Assembly: GCA_030849075.1 (NCBI GenBank)
Contig: JASAOO010003564.1
Span: 124,001 to 188,000 of the forward strand
DNA length: 64,000 nucleotides
Reading direction: 5' to 3'
Source of the DNA: Zelonia costaricensis
Lineage: Eukaryota; Euglenozoa; Kinetoplastea; Trypanosomatida; Trypanosomatidae
The stretch's first letter is position 1. Each line of letters starts with the position of its first letter. Below the pieces are notes generated by a model. That model made no database searches and was not told the origin of the DNA. It saw only the letters and a program-made list of their open reading frames with translations. This document shows positions 1 through 11,100 of the stretch, in pieces. The translations under genes were made by a program, and so were the position numbers.

Positions 1-1
1 C

Positions 2-199
2 GTCGAGTCCTTTTATCACAGCAGCGGCAACACTGCGGAGGGCGAAAGCGGGGGCGGGAAGGACAATGGACGGCCGCCGCGCGTGGGTCGCACCAAGATC
101 ATCAACGGCAGCAGCGTGGCGCGACGGACGTACATGAAGGCTCTGGAGGACGGCCTCGACGAGAGGGACACGCGGCGAGCGCGGCGCAGGCACAAGTGA
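2..199 (+). CDS. C-terminal fragment of an unidentified protein
   Basis: An open frame runs from the window edge to a TGA at 197-199 and gives 65 residues; the start lies outside the window. The tail is very basic, ending in ARRRHK, with an Arg/Asp-rich stretch (DERDTRRARRR) and a Gly/Ser-rich linker before it. No domain can be recognised. The frame, the codon choice (GC-rich third positions) and the orientation match the + strand block that follows, which is why it is read as a real gene end. A function cannot be assigned from this fragment. Confidence 0.6.
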   Translation, partial: VESFYHSSGNTAEGESGGGKDNGRPPRVGRTKIINGSSVARRTYMKALEDGLDERDTRRARRRHK

Positions 200-807
200 A
201 AGGCAGTACCACGTGTTGTCCGGAGCGAGTTGCGCTTCGCAATGTAGCCTATGCGGCCTGTGGGCAACTGCTCCGGAGCATCGCCGGCATGTTGAAGAGA
301 AACCCCTGGCAACTGCTTTAATGACGCACTCGGAAACGAACTCGTGCGTGTGTGTGCGGACGGCGACTGCAGTCCCGAAAATGCGGAGTATGAACAGTGA
401 CTCTAGCGGTGGGCATGACTCGAAAAGGAAAGAAACGCAAAGGGTATATCGAGGTACGAAAGAGGTGTGCATGTACCACACGGCAAGCACGTCCACGACA
501 CGGCTCAACTCTTCGTCCTGCGCACTGAACCCGCGGCGCCTTTACTCCCGCTCGTCCACTTTGCCGCACATTTGCTCTTGTATCATCTTCTGCATTGCGA
601 CTGGCGGTCCTTTACGCTTCCCTTTTTGTGTTCTAGTGTAGTTGCCTCCCGCCTCCACGGCGCATTACTGCGGTGGAGCTTTTCGTTGAGGTCCTTGCGC
701 ACCGAGAAGCCCCTGTGCCTCCGTCACACGCGCACGGTCAGATCGCGGCTTCATCCTTTCACACCACAGCCCCCCCCGGCTCCTCGTTGTGTTTCAGGCT
801 AGGAAGG
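200..807 (+). other. intergenic: 3' UTR and 5' leader of the methyltransferase
   Basis: No convincing gene. A pyrimidine-rich tract around 541-634 ends in TTCTAG with AG at 635-636. This is a plausible spliced-leader acceptor and would give a leader of about 170 nt. A second AG at 796-797 is only 10 nt before the chosen ATG. Short open frames here lack trypanosomatid codon bias. Confidence 0.5.
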
Positions 808-1857
808 ATGAGCGCAGCAGCAAGCGGCGTGGCCCCCTCCTCCCCCTTGTCCGTAAAGCGGAACAAGCCGGAGTCGCTCCCCAGCGCCGACGCCGACGCC
901 GCCACCGTAGAGCAGGCGCACGTGCACAGCGTGTACAGCGCCATTGCGGAGCACTTCTCAGGCACGCGGTACAAGGCATGGCCGCTCGTGGCCGCGTTCC
1001 TCGAGAGCCTCCCCGCCTTCTCCTTCGTGGCCGACGTTGGCTGCGGCAATGGCAAGTACTTCGCCGCGGCCCAGCAGCGCGCAACGGCGCTGAATGCCAC
1101 CACAGCTGCCGCTTTCGCCGCTGTGGATGGCGCGGTAGCAGTTGACACGGCTGCACTCGATTCCCCGGCGGCGGTCAGCTGGTGCCCGCCGCTCTCTTCT
1201 TCAGCTGCTCCTGCGGACCTCTCCTGCCCGGCCGCCCCAGCACACCGCTATGTTGTGGGCCTGGACTACAGCATGGAGCTGCTGCGTTGTACGCAGCGCT
1301 CGCTCGCGGACCCTAACATGCACCGCGAGCAGCCGCGCCGCCGACTTCGCGGCAAGCATGCGCGGGATGAGGCGGAAGCCGTCGCGGCGAGTCCGGTGTC
1401 TTACGCGGTGCTGCCGCGGACGGACGTGGTGCGCAGCGACGCCATGCGCTGCCCCTTCCGAGGCGGCGTCTTCGATGCGGCGATCAGCATTGCCGTTATT
1501 CACCACTACGCCAGCTCCGAGCGGCGTCGGCTGGCTGTCCGCGAGCTGCTCCGGCTCGTGCGTCCTCGTGGCGGCCGCGTGCTTATCTACGTCTGGGCCC
1601 GCGAGCAGGCGGGGCGCGCAAAGCGAGTGGTCGATCCCGACACGGGGGACAGCCTCGTGCGGTGGGAGCGGCATAGCAAGTTCGACGCGGAGCAGCAGGT
1701 CTTTCACCGCTACTACCACTTCTTCACTCAGAAGGAGCTGGAGCAGCTCTGCGCCGAGGCTGCCGCGGGCCGTGACGGGGAGGAGGCGCTGCCGTGTGTC
1801 TTGCGGGACTCCTACTTTGACAAGGAGAACTGGTGCGTAATGGTGGAGCGGTGCTGA
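808..1857 (+). CDS. TRM9: Trm9/ALKBH8-type tRNA wobble-uridine methyltransferase
   Basis: A class I SAM-dependent methyltransferase of 349 residues. Visible motifs are HSVYSAIAEHFSGTRYKAWP at the start of the domain, SAM motif I VADVGCGNGKYF (residues 74-85), the acidic post-I turn VVGLDYS (about 148-154), FDAAISIAVIHHYA (motif IV region) and a closing strand GGRVLIYVWA. The 'IA.HFS.TRYK.WP' and 'S.AVIHH' signatures are those of the Trm9 family, which methylates carboxymethyl-uridine at the wobble base of tRNA anticodons with a Trm112 partner. About 45 extra Ala-rich residues sit between motif I and post-I compared with yeast Trm9. The start at 808 is preferred. The frame opens at 673, but residues before MSAAAS are leader-like. 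Family call strong; exact modification inferred. Confidence 0.85.
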   Translation: MSAAASGVAPSSPLSVKRNKPESLPSADADAATVEQAHVHSVYSAIAEHFSGTRYKAWPLVAAFLESLPAFSFVADVGCGNGKYFAAAQQRATALNATTAAAFAAVDGAVAVDTAALDSPAAVSWCPPLSSSAAPADLSCPAAPAHRYVVGLDYSMELLRCTQRSLADPNMHREQPRRRLRGKHARDEAEAVAASPVSYAVLPRTDVVRSDAMRCPFRGGVFDAAISIAVIHHYASSERRRLAVRELLRLVRPRGGRVLIYVWAREQAGRAKRVVDPDTGDSLVRWERHSKFDAEQQVFHRYYHFFTQKELEQLCAEAAAGRDGEEALPCVLRDSYFDKENWCVMVERC

Positions 1858-2535
1858 GAGAAAGCCCCGTTTGTGTGACTGACTCGCCCCTTGCCCTGCT
1901 AAACAAGTACTCGACACAACACGCGCTTCAGCGGGTGCCTGACCTCGCTAGCGCTGCTTCTGTCGCCGAGGCGCTCGCCGACACATATCACGGGCGGCCG
2001 AGAGCGGGGGCGACATACAATCAAGAAGCGAAGCGCGCGCACGTGGTCAAGAGGCTGTCCCTCGCGCATGTCACAATCACGTGCCGCGAGCGATCGCAAG
2101 GGGCGTCTCTCCCTCTTTCTCGCTCGCCGCTTCTCATTCCTCCTACTTGCACATCCGCGCTTCTCTAATTATCCCGTGACGGTACGGTTTTCATCTCGGC
2201 CTCCTCGCGTTGCCATCGGGCTGCAGTCTTTTCAACAACAACAACAAAAAGCGCCAGTCTCCCCGCTGATACGCCCACCCCTACCCCCGCGCCACAGGCC
2301 GAAACTCTCTTACCCTATCACAAGTGAAGGCAGCATTTCATTTCGGTGTCGACGCTCGCGGCAAGACGCCCGCATCTGAGCTCGTGTCTGACGTCGTTGC
2401 TTTTCAGGTGTAGCCCCTGCACCCCCTGTGACCGCGCTCACTCTGTGTCTGCGCCGCCAGCTACCCGGACAGGTGCAGTGACAGGCGGAGAGGCGACGGG
2501 CGCCACTCAAGCAGCACACGGCTCAGCAGGCGCCA
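1858..2535 (+). other. intergenic: methyltransferase 3' UTR and PCI-gene leader
   Basis: No gene seen. The first half should be 3' UTR; a CT-rich stretch follows from about 2100. It includes short CAA repeats near 2236-2250. Confidence 0.5.
2396..2407 (+). promoter_or_regulatory. candidate spliced-leader acceptor for the PCI gene
   Basis: The run GTTGCTTTTCAG, with AG at 2406-2407, has the standard polypyrimidine-AG form. It lies 129 nt before the ATG, and no other ATG starts the PCI frame earlier. Transcript ends were not observed, so this is a prediction. Confidence 0.5.
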
Positions 2536-4212
2536 ATGAATCACGAGTACTTCTCCATCGAGCAGGGCTGGCTCTCGTCCGCGGCAGCCGGCATCTGCTC
2601 CCGCAACGGCATTCTGCTGAAGGACGTCATCGCGAAGGCGGAGCAGGGCATTCCGGTGCAGATCAAAAACGATGCTGCGCTGACGGTGCTCAACCTTCTC
2701 CGGTCCATCAACAGGATGCTCGAGCAGGCATGCGCAACCTTCCTGTCGCAGCGCGGGCGTGAGTTGCGGCTGACGCGCCACCGGCACGTCTCGGCAACCA
2801 TCGAGACTCTCAATGAGACCGAGCGGGCATCGTGCCGCGAGCTGGTGGCGCGCGTCGCCATCACCGGCGCCCTCACGCAGTACCAGCGGCAGGCGCGCCG
2901 TTGCGTGCTGCAGGAGCCGTCGTCGTCGTCTGGCCCCACCCCACCCCTGTCTCAGGCGGCCGCTGCCCCAGCCGCAGAGGGGGCGGATGTAACGGACGAG
3001 CAGCTCGAGCGCAGCGTGCAGACGACCCTGCTCAAGGGGCTGCTCTACGCCTTCGAGGCGTTCCAGGAGGTGCACTCCATGAACCGCGACCACTACCCCC
3101 CGCGCGTGGACAACAACACGCCCGGCACGGTCGGTTGGGACACGCTGGTGCTTCTGTACCTCGTGCACCGCATTCCGCAGGTGGCGCGCCACGCCAGCGG
3201 CAGCGCGATTGACGACTCGATCGGCCAGGTGATCCGGACCTGGCGCAAGCTGCTGGTGGCGCTGCAGTCGGTGGACGCGGATGAGGCCCCCGAGCACTCC
3301 CGCCGGCGCGGTGCCCTGTCGCTCGTGAACGGCCTGCTAATCATTCTCTTTCAGCGGTATAACACGCACCAGTGTGCCGTCCTGCTGGGGGCCGTCGAGC
3401 ACGCAGAGAAGGCTGCGGAGTCGTCGCAGGAGCCGGGCCGCTCCATCCTGCACCCATCGCGGCACATGGTTTCGGAGGTGGTGACCTACCGCTACTACCA
3501 GGGCCGCATGCGCCTGTACGAGCGGCGCCTGGACGAGGCACATCAGATCCTGCGAGAGGCCTACACGCTGCTGCCACCCGCCGGCTTCGGCAACGAGCCG
3601 CAGCGGCTCAACAAGGAGCGCGTCCGCTTCTTTCTAGCGGTGGCTGGCGTCACAAACGGGCGGCGCATTCCAGGCGAGATCGCGCGCGCCGACAAGGACC
3701 TGCTCCCGCGCCTGTTCGGCGATCTCGTTGCGGCTATCGAGCGTGGCGACCCGGTGCGCTTCTCGGCTGCCCTGGACAGCCACGCCTCAACCTTCCACAG
3801 GCGCGGCGTGTACCTCATTCTGCAGCAGGCCAAGCTCCTCTGCTACTTGATGGTTGTGGCCCGCGTTCACGCGGCGATGGCGGCACTCCCTGAGGCCGAC
3901 AACAGCCGCATCACGATCTCCACCTTGCTCGCTGCTTACACGTACATCACCGGCGAGGAAGAGCCCGACGGTACTGCGACAGCGTCGAAAAAACGTGCGC
4001 GCGCCGACGACGAGGAGGCAGAGGCTGTCTCGCCCCTGTCAGCGGCGCGTCTCGCTGACACGGTGATGGACGACGACCGCATGGCGCTCTGGATTGCAAA
4101 GCTGATTGCCCGCGGGTACATCCGGGGCTACTACTCGCACGAGCACAAGACGCTCGTCCTATCAAAGAAGGTGCCCTTTCCGCTGCTGCAGGGCGATGCA
4201 GGCTCGGCGTAA
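2536..4212 (+). CDS. PCID2: PCI-domain protein, PCID2/Thp1/CSN12 family
   Basis: A protein of 558 residues with no signal peptide or membrane segment. The C-terminus carries the winged-helix end typical of PCID2: IARGYIRGYYSHEHKTLVLS followed by KKVPFPLLQG, closely matching the 'GYI.H....LV.SK..PFP.L' ending of human PCID2. Upstream are helical pairs such as LLIILFQRYNTHQC, VTYRYYQGRMRLYERRLDEA and GVYLILQQAKLLCYLMV, which fit the TPR-like part of a PCI module. Family members act in the TREX-2 complex (nuclear mRNA export) or a Csn12-like splicing-linked complex. Which applies here cannot be decided from sequence. A low-complexity acidic/basic insert (KKRARADDEEAEA, around residues 485-500) interrupts the winged helix region. 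Start supported by the upstream acceptor. Confidence 0.8.
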   Translation: MNHEYFSIEQGWLSSAAAGICSRNGILLKDVIAKAEQGIPVQIKNDAALTVLNLLRSINRMLEQACATFLSQRGRELRLTRHRHVSATIETLNETERASCRELVARVAITGALTQYQRQARRCVLQEPSSSSGPTPPLSQAAAAPAAEGADVTDEQLERSVQTTLLKGLLYAFEAFQEVHSMNRDHYPPRVDNNTPGTVGWDTLVLLYLVHRIPQVARHASGSAIDDSIGQVIRTWRKLLVALQSVDADEAPEHSRRRGALSLVNGLLIILFQRYNTHQCAVLLGAVEHAEKAAESSQEPGRSILHPSRHMVSEVVTYRYYQGRMRLYERRLDEAHQILREAYTLLPPAGFGNEPQRLNKERVRFFLAVAGVTNGRRIPGEIARADKDLLPRLFGDLVAAIERGDPVRFSAALDSHASTFHRRGVYLILQQAKLLCYLMVVARVHAAMAALPEADNSRITISTLLAAYTYITGEEEPDGTATASKKRARADDEEAEAVSPLSAARLADTVMDDDRMALWIAKLIARGYIRGYYSHEHKTLVLSKKVPFPLLQGDAGSA

Positions 4213-7200
4213 GCTGAGCGCAGCGAATGTAGTGGCAGCTGCATGGACGCTGAAAGACGGTACAGGGGCTCGCGGAGAAGCTGCGTGCCGACTCGCGAGC
4301 GTGCATGCTGGTCGAGTGGCTTCCATACGCCGCTCTCCTCCCCGCGCCTTCCGGTGTGAGTCCCGCGAGTGTCCGAGGCATCTGCGCGCGGAGTGTCTGC
4401 CGGCAGGCGAGCGCTAGTGCGTACCGTAAACGTTTAACAGTCTGCCGCGAAAACGCTGTCAGGTGTGATTAGTCAGGGGGTGAGGAGGGACGAGGATGCA
4501 CACATGCGTGTGTGCAGAGTGCCCCAACTTCACGGTAGCGCACACGTTCTCTTGTTCGCACGACATAGTCGACATTCCCTTTTGGTACACTTGACAAAAT
4601 CCACACATCCAAGACAATACATCCCTCATATCGAGGCGGTGAAGATGCAACAACAAAAAAGAAACACACACAGACAGTCCACACAGTCGTCCACTGCACG
4701 ATAAAATGTGCCTGCGCTCATTCACTGTGCCGGATCAGCTCCAACGTTGCACATCAGCCCGTGCCAACAGATGCCCCTCTCCCCACGTCGCCACCTTTGT
4801 CTTTGTTTAGATGCATCCACCACGGTTGCTTTCGCCACGCCGCAAAGCACACAGAACGGGTGGCAGGCCACCTCGCCTTCCTCGACTGGCCCGTAAAACA
4901 CAACAGGCCCTTTTCCTTTGTGAGCGCATGCTCGCTCGATGCGCCGTATTCTTCAGCGACGAGGCACTGAGGCGGTGCGGCTGGCGCGTGCCCGCCACTT
5001 CCCCTCCCACCTCCTGCCCTCGTGTCCCTCCCCCTCCCCCTCAGCTGGCTGCGCGAGCGCCTGATGATCAACGAGAACAAGCATATATCCGACTGTGCAG
5101 CGCACCAGCTTGCTGGTGTGCGCCGCGATGAGATGCAACCTCTAGTCCTTGAAATCTGACTGCTCCGCTGTTGTTGCTGCTGCTGCTGTGGTGGTGGTGC
5201 TGCTGTGTGTGTGTGCGCGCGCGACGGACGCGTGATGCAGAATCAATCGACCAATAATCGGAGCATGCTGCCCGCGCGGTGGCGTGCGTGAAGTCAAACC
5301 AATGCAATACACATGGCTGACTGTCGGTCGTGCGTGCGTGCGCGTGCGTGCGTGTGTGCAAGCGTGATGCAGAACATACAACAATCACCTCGGGGGGCTG
5401 CCTCACGGTGGCTCCCTCTGAAGCGTCGCCGCGTGCGGCCCGTTGACTGAACCTCTGTTAAGCGTCATCCGCTGACTTGCGCTGTGTGGCGTGCGTGCAG
5501 GCTGTCTCCGCGTACGGTAGTGTTTACTCGCACCCGGTCACCGGTCCTGGAGAAGAGCGTTCGCTCCAGGGAGGCGCCGGGGGCGAGTTGGGAGGACATG
5601 GGATGAAGAGGAGCGTCTGCGTATTTGGAAAAAGCGTCTTGGAGTGTGCGTAGGCTGGTGTGGGTCTACCCAATTGAGGTAGAGGAGCAGAGCCGCTTCT
5701 GCGGCGGGTGAAGGAAATGCGCGCCTTCAAGAGGATAGTGATGTGCCACAGCGCCAAGTTGAGGTACTGCGAACGGGCCTCTGTCAAGCAAATAAGCGAT
5801 TAAAGAAAAAACTGAAATCATTTGTGAGCGAGTTCAAATGACGCTTTGCTGATGTTTGAAGAGCCTCTCGCTGGAAAGGAGCCGGGAGTGTTCGCCACAG
5901 TGCATATGACCTCCTCCGCATCGTACTTCTCGGCGCGTCCTGCCGTCTCCATGGCTTACTCACTTCCCACTTATCGTGCACCATTTACACCAACACCAAT
6001 CGACGCGGACACACGCACATACACACACGCCCGCTCACTGACGAGCATCTTGCTGCTCCTCCATCAATTTACGTTTCTGTCGCCCATCGACTGCGCCGAC
6101 AACGCAGTGCGTTCTGTTAGTGCAGAACGGGTCGTCTTCGTGTTGTGCGCACACCGTGTTGTGCTTCACACTTCAACAACAACAAAAGGGAGCCGCAGCC
6201 GCTGGAAACTGCGCCCTGGACACAGAAAGGTGAGCGCCGCCGTCGCAGCCCATTGGCCACATTGCTGCAGCTGGGGTGATTGCTGCGGGCTGTACCAACT
6301 TGACAGGCCGCGGGCGAAGTCAGACAGTGAAGCACGCGGTGCCACAGAGGTGATTCTTGAGGACAAAAGGAACACCCGAAAGCGACGGGGAGTGGGGAGC
6401 AGGTTGCACGCACTCCCGACAGCGCAGCATCATCGTTAACTGCAACGCACAGGGAAGTGCTGCTGGACGCCTGTGTATCCTGACCTCACTCTCGTCTTCG
6501 TCTTCGTGGCCTCCTCGAAGCCTGCCGCTGAGATTCGCTCTCCTTCTTTCCCCGCTTTCTCGCTCTTCTCCCCCTTTTTCTGTTTCGTGCGGTGAGGCGT
6601 ACTTGCTGTCAGTCGCGTTGTTGTGCTCTGCGCGTGTCGCCACCTTCTCTACTTGCAAGCTCCGCGCCTCGCGTCACCCATATTCGGCACTTCTGCGTGC
6701 CACTTGCAAGTCCCAGCGCGTGCATCCGCGTTGCCCTGACGGGATTTCGCACCTCCGACACGACCTTGCGCCCCTTTCTGAGCCCTGCGCTCCGCTTTCT
6801 TCTTTTCCCTTCTTCGCTCTCTGTACTGCCCTATCACCATCGCAAGACTCTGCTACTGCGCTTGCCTCACGTTTCCGCTTATACCGCGGCCCCCCTCTTC
6901 TTCGTTACACGCACCCTGCGCACGGTGTACAGGCCATCGGCTGCCGTTCAGTCTTGCTCTTCCTGCTTGCTTCGTCTCCTCCTCTGTACTGCTGCTCTCT
7001 TGTGCTTTCCAGGCCGTGTCGGCGTGCGGTACGTCGTTCTTCGCTTCTCCGTTTCTCGGACCCTTGCCCAGACAGCGTGTCACTCAAAAGCGCCCCAACA
7101 CGCCAGAAGAAAAAAAAATAAGAAATAAACAAAAGACGTATTTCGTGGCAAGCCACCACTTTTGTTGTCGCCCCCCCCCCCTCCACCCCGACATTCTCCA

Positions 7201-8112
7201 GAGCATCCGTGCTTGCTTCTGCCTTCGCCTTTTCCGCCTCACCGGCTTTTGCTTTCGCATTCCGCTCCTCCCCCGTCCCTCCACAACGACCACTTCCCCC
7301 GTCTCACTCAAGGGTGGCCCGTTTGCTTTGCTGCGTTGGCATCCCCACTTTTGCTGTTTTTCTCTTCTTCGCTTTCTCTCTGTGTGTGTGTGTGTGTGTG
7401 TGTTGGTGTGTGTGTGTATTGATCCGTCTTCTCTGTACCCTAGCCCGCTCTCCTCTCCACCTCTTCCGCTTCTCCTCCGCACTTCATCGTCATCATTGCT
7501 TCATCGCGTCAGTCCCATCGCCGTCGCACTCACCGACTCTCTCTCCCTGTCCGACCCCGCTCCCCCTCCCCCATCGCCGCCCTTTTGCCTTCTCTTCCCT
7601 CGTTGGTCTTTTCTCCCGCTGTCCGCTCTCTGTACGTGCTCGACGTTCTCCTGTGTGTGTGTGTGTGTGTTGGTGTGGGTGGGTGTTGTGCTCCTGGTCT
7701 CGTACTGCTTTGCGCGACCGAAGCGCTCTCACATTGCGCCGCCGCGTGCACCTCCTCGCTTCGTCTTCGTCCGGTCTCCTTTTCTGACCTGTCTGTGTCG
7801 CGCTTCGGCGTGCGACTTGTCACCTTTAATACCTGTACAGAGTGTGGACTCTTGCGAGGTAGCACCTCCTCAAGAGCTGACACACACAGCACAGCGAGGC
7901 AGCTGCCCGCGTAGGTTACGCGCGAGGACGTGCTTCCACGCGCACCCACGTGTACGCACGCGCAATTGTTGACTTGCTTTGAGCGCGAGAGGCGCAGAGG
8001 CAGCAAGGTGCTGTGGCGGAAGCGGATTACAAGCGCTCGCTCAGCCGGCGTCGTGGTCGCCGCCTCCTAGGCACTCTCCCCGCACCTCCTCGAGTGAGGC
8101 TCCGGGCTGTCG
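4213..8112 (+). other. long intergenic gap (3.9 kb) before the giant kinase
   Basis: No gene is supported. Open frames here (for example 5846-6439 and 7016-7972, both +) have erratic composition, no motif, and are explained by GC- and CT-rich sequence. From about 6480 the + strand is strongly pyrimidine-rich, with (TG)n tracts at 7381-7418 and 7652-7671. This fits leader and mRNA-processing sequence. A polypyrimidine stretch near 7750-7790 followed by AG at 7839-7840 is a possible acceptor for the kinase, with a 273-nt leader. The front part is probably 3' UTR of the PCI gene. A structural RNA or degenerate retroposon cannot be excluded by eye. Confidence 0.45.
7381..7418 (+). repeat. (TG)n microsatellite
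   Basis: Nearly pure TG dinucleotides with one TTGG interruption, in the pyrimidine-rich leader of the kinase. A similar tract occurs at 7652-7671. Confidence 0.9.
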
Positions 8113-11100
8113 ATGTTCTCCGTCAGTCCTGCCACGATGAAGGCGCGGTCTACAACTAGCGGGCCAGCAACATCGGAGGCAGCAGCCACGGCGGTCCCCA
8201 CTGCTGACGCGCACGACGTGTCCTCCTCATCGATCTCTGGCTCTCACTCTGCCGCCAATGCTGCGTCAGCCAGCGTTCTCTACGCCGCCCTCACGCGTGC
8301 CACGGTCGCGCGCAGCGGCGCCGCCTCCCGTGACGCTCCCGACCGCGCCGCGCACTCCAGCACGGCGAGCTTCTCCTTCTCGCCGCGGTCACCCCATGAC
8401 AGCGAGAGCGCCGTGCGTGCTGCGGTCCGCGCGGCGGTGGCGCGTCTTTTCCCGTACCGCGGCGCCCTGGTGGAGGCAAGTCGCGTTTCCGGCTCCGCGG
8501 TGTCACCCATCGCGGCGGCGGCGTCCGGCAGCACCAACGCGCGTGGCAGCAGTGCCGTCGACGAAGGTGCGTGGCGCGCGTGCGTAGTACGTGTGCACAC
8601 AGACAGCGCCACCGAGTCGCGTGAAGGGTCGGGGGCTCGCGGGTCGCGCGCGCTGGAGCGGGGCATGGCGCCGCTCGCCGCTTTCTCTGTCACCGGTGCG
8701 TCCCTTTCGCCGCCCGTGCGCACTCCTGTGGCCTCACCGTCGGCATCCGCTTCGGCGTCGGCGTCGGCGTCCGCCTCGGCCGCGCGCCGGCGCACGTCTG
8801 GGCCAAAGGTCGTTGTCAAGAGCTGTCCACCACCCAAAGAGGTCCTCGCCGCTGCCGCCGCCGCCGCCGCCGCCGCCCGCGCCAATGGGAAGTCGAGCGC
8901 GTCGCTCTCGACGTCTTTCCCGTTGGTGCGCAGCGACAACGTGCCGCTCCCATCGACATCCCCGCTGGCGGAGTCGCTGACTCTCATGGGCGGCAGCTTG
9001 GCGACGGCGGCCCCGCGGAGTGCTGCCACAAGCTCAGCGCACTACTCCGTCATCGCTGGTGGTGGCCAGGTCGGTGACGCGCAGCGGCAACTGACGCGCC
9101 TGTTTGACGACTTCGCGCTGGCCATTGAGCAGCACCGCTGCGCAGTCGAGCAGCAGCACCGCCCCACGGGGCCGTTGGTGGCGTGGGAGACGGCGCGGGA
9201 GCGTCGCGGCGTGCGGTCCGATGAGCCGTCCGTCTCGTGGCTTGGGACGGAGGCCACGCACGCCCACGCGCAACCGCGGCGCGCTACCTCACTGCATCGT
9301 CGCGGGAACTCCACCGTCCTTGTCGCCGAGGTGCCACCATCGCCGCCGTTGCGCAGTCACCACCGCGTCCACTCGGAGCAGCCCTTCTCCCCGTCGGACG
9401 ACGCGGCGGCGGACGTGTCCGTAGGCCCTCGTCCGGGTACGTCCGTCTCCGTCGACTCCACCGCCGCCACGCCCCCACCAACGCTCATGGGCGTCTTCTC
9501 CCCTCGCAGCAGCAGCATGGAGTCACCGCGCGCCACCGATGCGGCTGCCTGTGCATCACCAGAGCACCCATCGTCCATGGCGGCTGCGGACATGGAGGAG
9601 CTACCGCGTGGTATTGTCGTGGCTGCCTGCGCGATTGCAGAGCTTCTGGACAGTGTTCTGCACCCCACTGGCACTCTGGACACTCTGCAGTCCGCGGCCA
9701 CGTACACGGTGGCGGCGACGGCCCACGCTGCCGTCAACACGACTGCATCGACATTCCGTCGCTCGCATACGACAACCACAGCGACGCGCGACGCGAGCCG
9801 CTCCACCAGTCCCGCACCGTGTCTCGTCCCGCCGCTCTCGCCGCTTTCCTGTGCCGACCGCGGCGCCACCGCTACCGCGACGTCATCCCCACCGCCGCCG
9901 TTGTCCGGCAGCGGCAGCGCCACCGGCTCGGCAGTGGCGCCTTCGCCAGAGCTGCGCGAGCTTCGCCTCGCGATGCACCACGAGCTCTGGTCCCGAATCA
10001 CGACCGCCCTTAGCAGCGTCTCCGCGAAGCCAGCGGGCGGGGGCAGCCCCCGCGCACGGGTGGCTGCTGTGGGGGAGGCGCGCGCGGCACGCGCGTGCGT
10101 GCAGCTTCCGTTCTGGATCTGGATCTACGCTGCCTGCGGTCTGGCGCGCGACGTCGTGTGCGCTGAGGCGGAGGCGCGCGCGGCAGCTAGGACGGACCCG
10201 GCGTGCACGCCGCCGCCGGAGCAGCCGACATTGTCGCAGCTGTTGCCCATCACCGAAATGCTGGCACGTCAGCTGCAGCAGCGGCAGTACGAGCGCGCGC
10301 AGCCAGCGGCCGAGTCGCTGCTCGGCGTGAACACCTTCCTCGCCTTTGCCGGCGTCCGCATGACGGACCAAGCCGTCACGGAGCGCCTCTTCCCGCTGCA
10401 GAGCGGCGCGGCTGTCACAGACGCCCTCGCTTTCGCGGCGCTGTCGCCGACAAAGGGCCTTTCCACCCGCGAGGCAGACCTGGCAATGACGACCTCCTTC
10501 AGCGCAGCCACCGGCGCCATTCAAGACAGCGCATTGGCGCTTCCCAGGGCGGAGGCGACGGCCTTGCCGCTCACCAGCGTCCACGCCGCCTCGGAGCGCC
10601 TCAGCTCTTCGGACGAGCACGTGATAGCAGGGCACCGCGGCGCCGCTGGTGGTGCTGGCGGACGGCTGAAGCCCAGCACGCTGGACCGCAGCGGCAGCTC
10701 CTCCGGCGGTCTCCGTGGCACGCCGCTGCGCCGCGGGCGCGGCGCCACCGCCTCGGCGGTCATGGGCAGCAGCAGCAGCCCGGGTGCTGCAAGCCCGGCC
10801 ACAGGCGAGGAGGCACAGCTGACACCGGGTCCCCGCGGGCGAGGCCCGGGCACAGCGGAGCTGTACCTGCACTGGCTGGAGAACTGCAGCAGCGGCGGCG
10901 ACAACACTGGAGCAGGCGGGCAGGGCACAGTGCTGGGCAGGGACGAGGCCGCTAGCCGCGTCGGCGGCCCGCTCAAGAGCGCAGCGGCCGGCGCCGCGCG
11001 TCTTTCCTCCCCGCTGTCACCGCCGCTGCAGTCCGGGAGGGTGGCCCAGACCCACGTCAACTCGACGGCCCCCGCTGTTGGCGGGGACGGCGGCGAGGTG

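Noticed and set aside
5846..6439. 197-residue + open frame in the 3.9-kb gap
   Set aside because: No motif, atypical codon choice, and it runs into CT-rich leader. Similar frames arise by chance in GC-rich sequence.
7016..7972. 318-residue + open frame rich in Cys, Ser, Leu, Pro
   Set aside because: It is a translation of pyrimidine-rich and TG-repeat sequence; its Val/Cys runs are the microsatellites.
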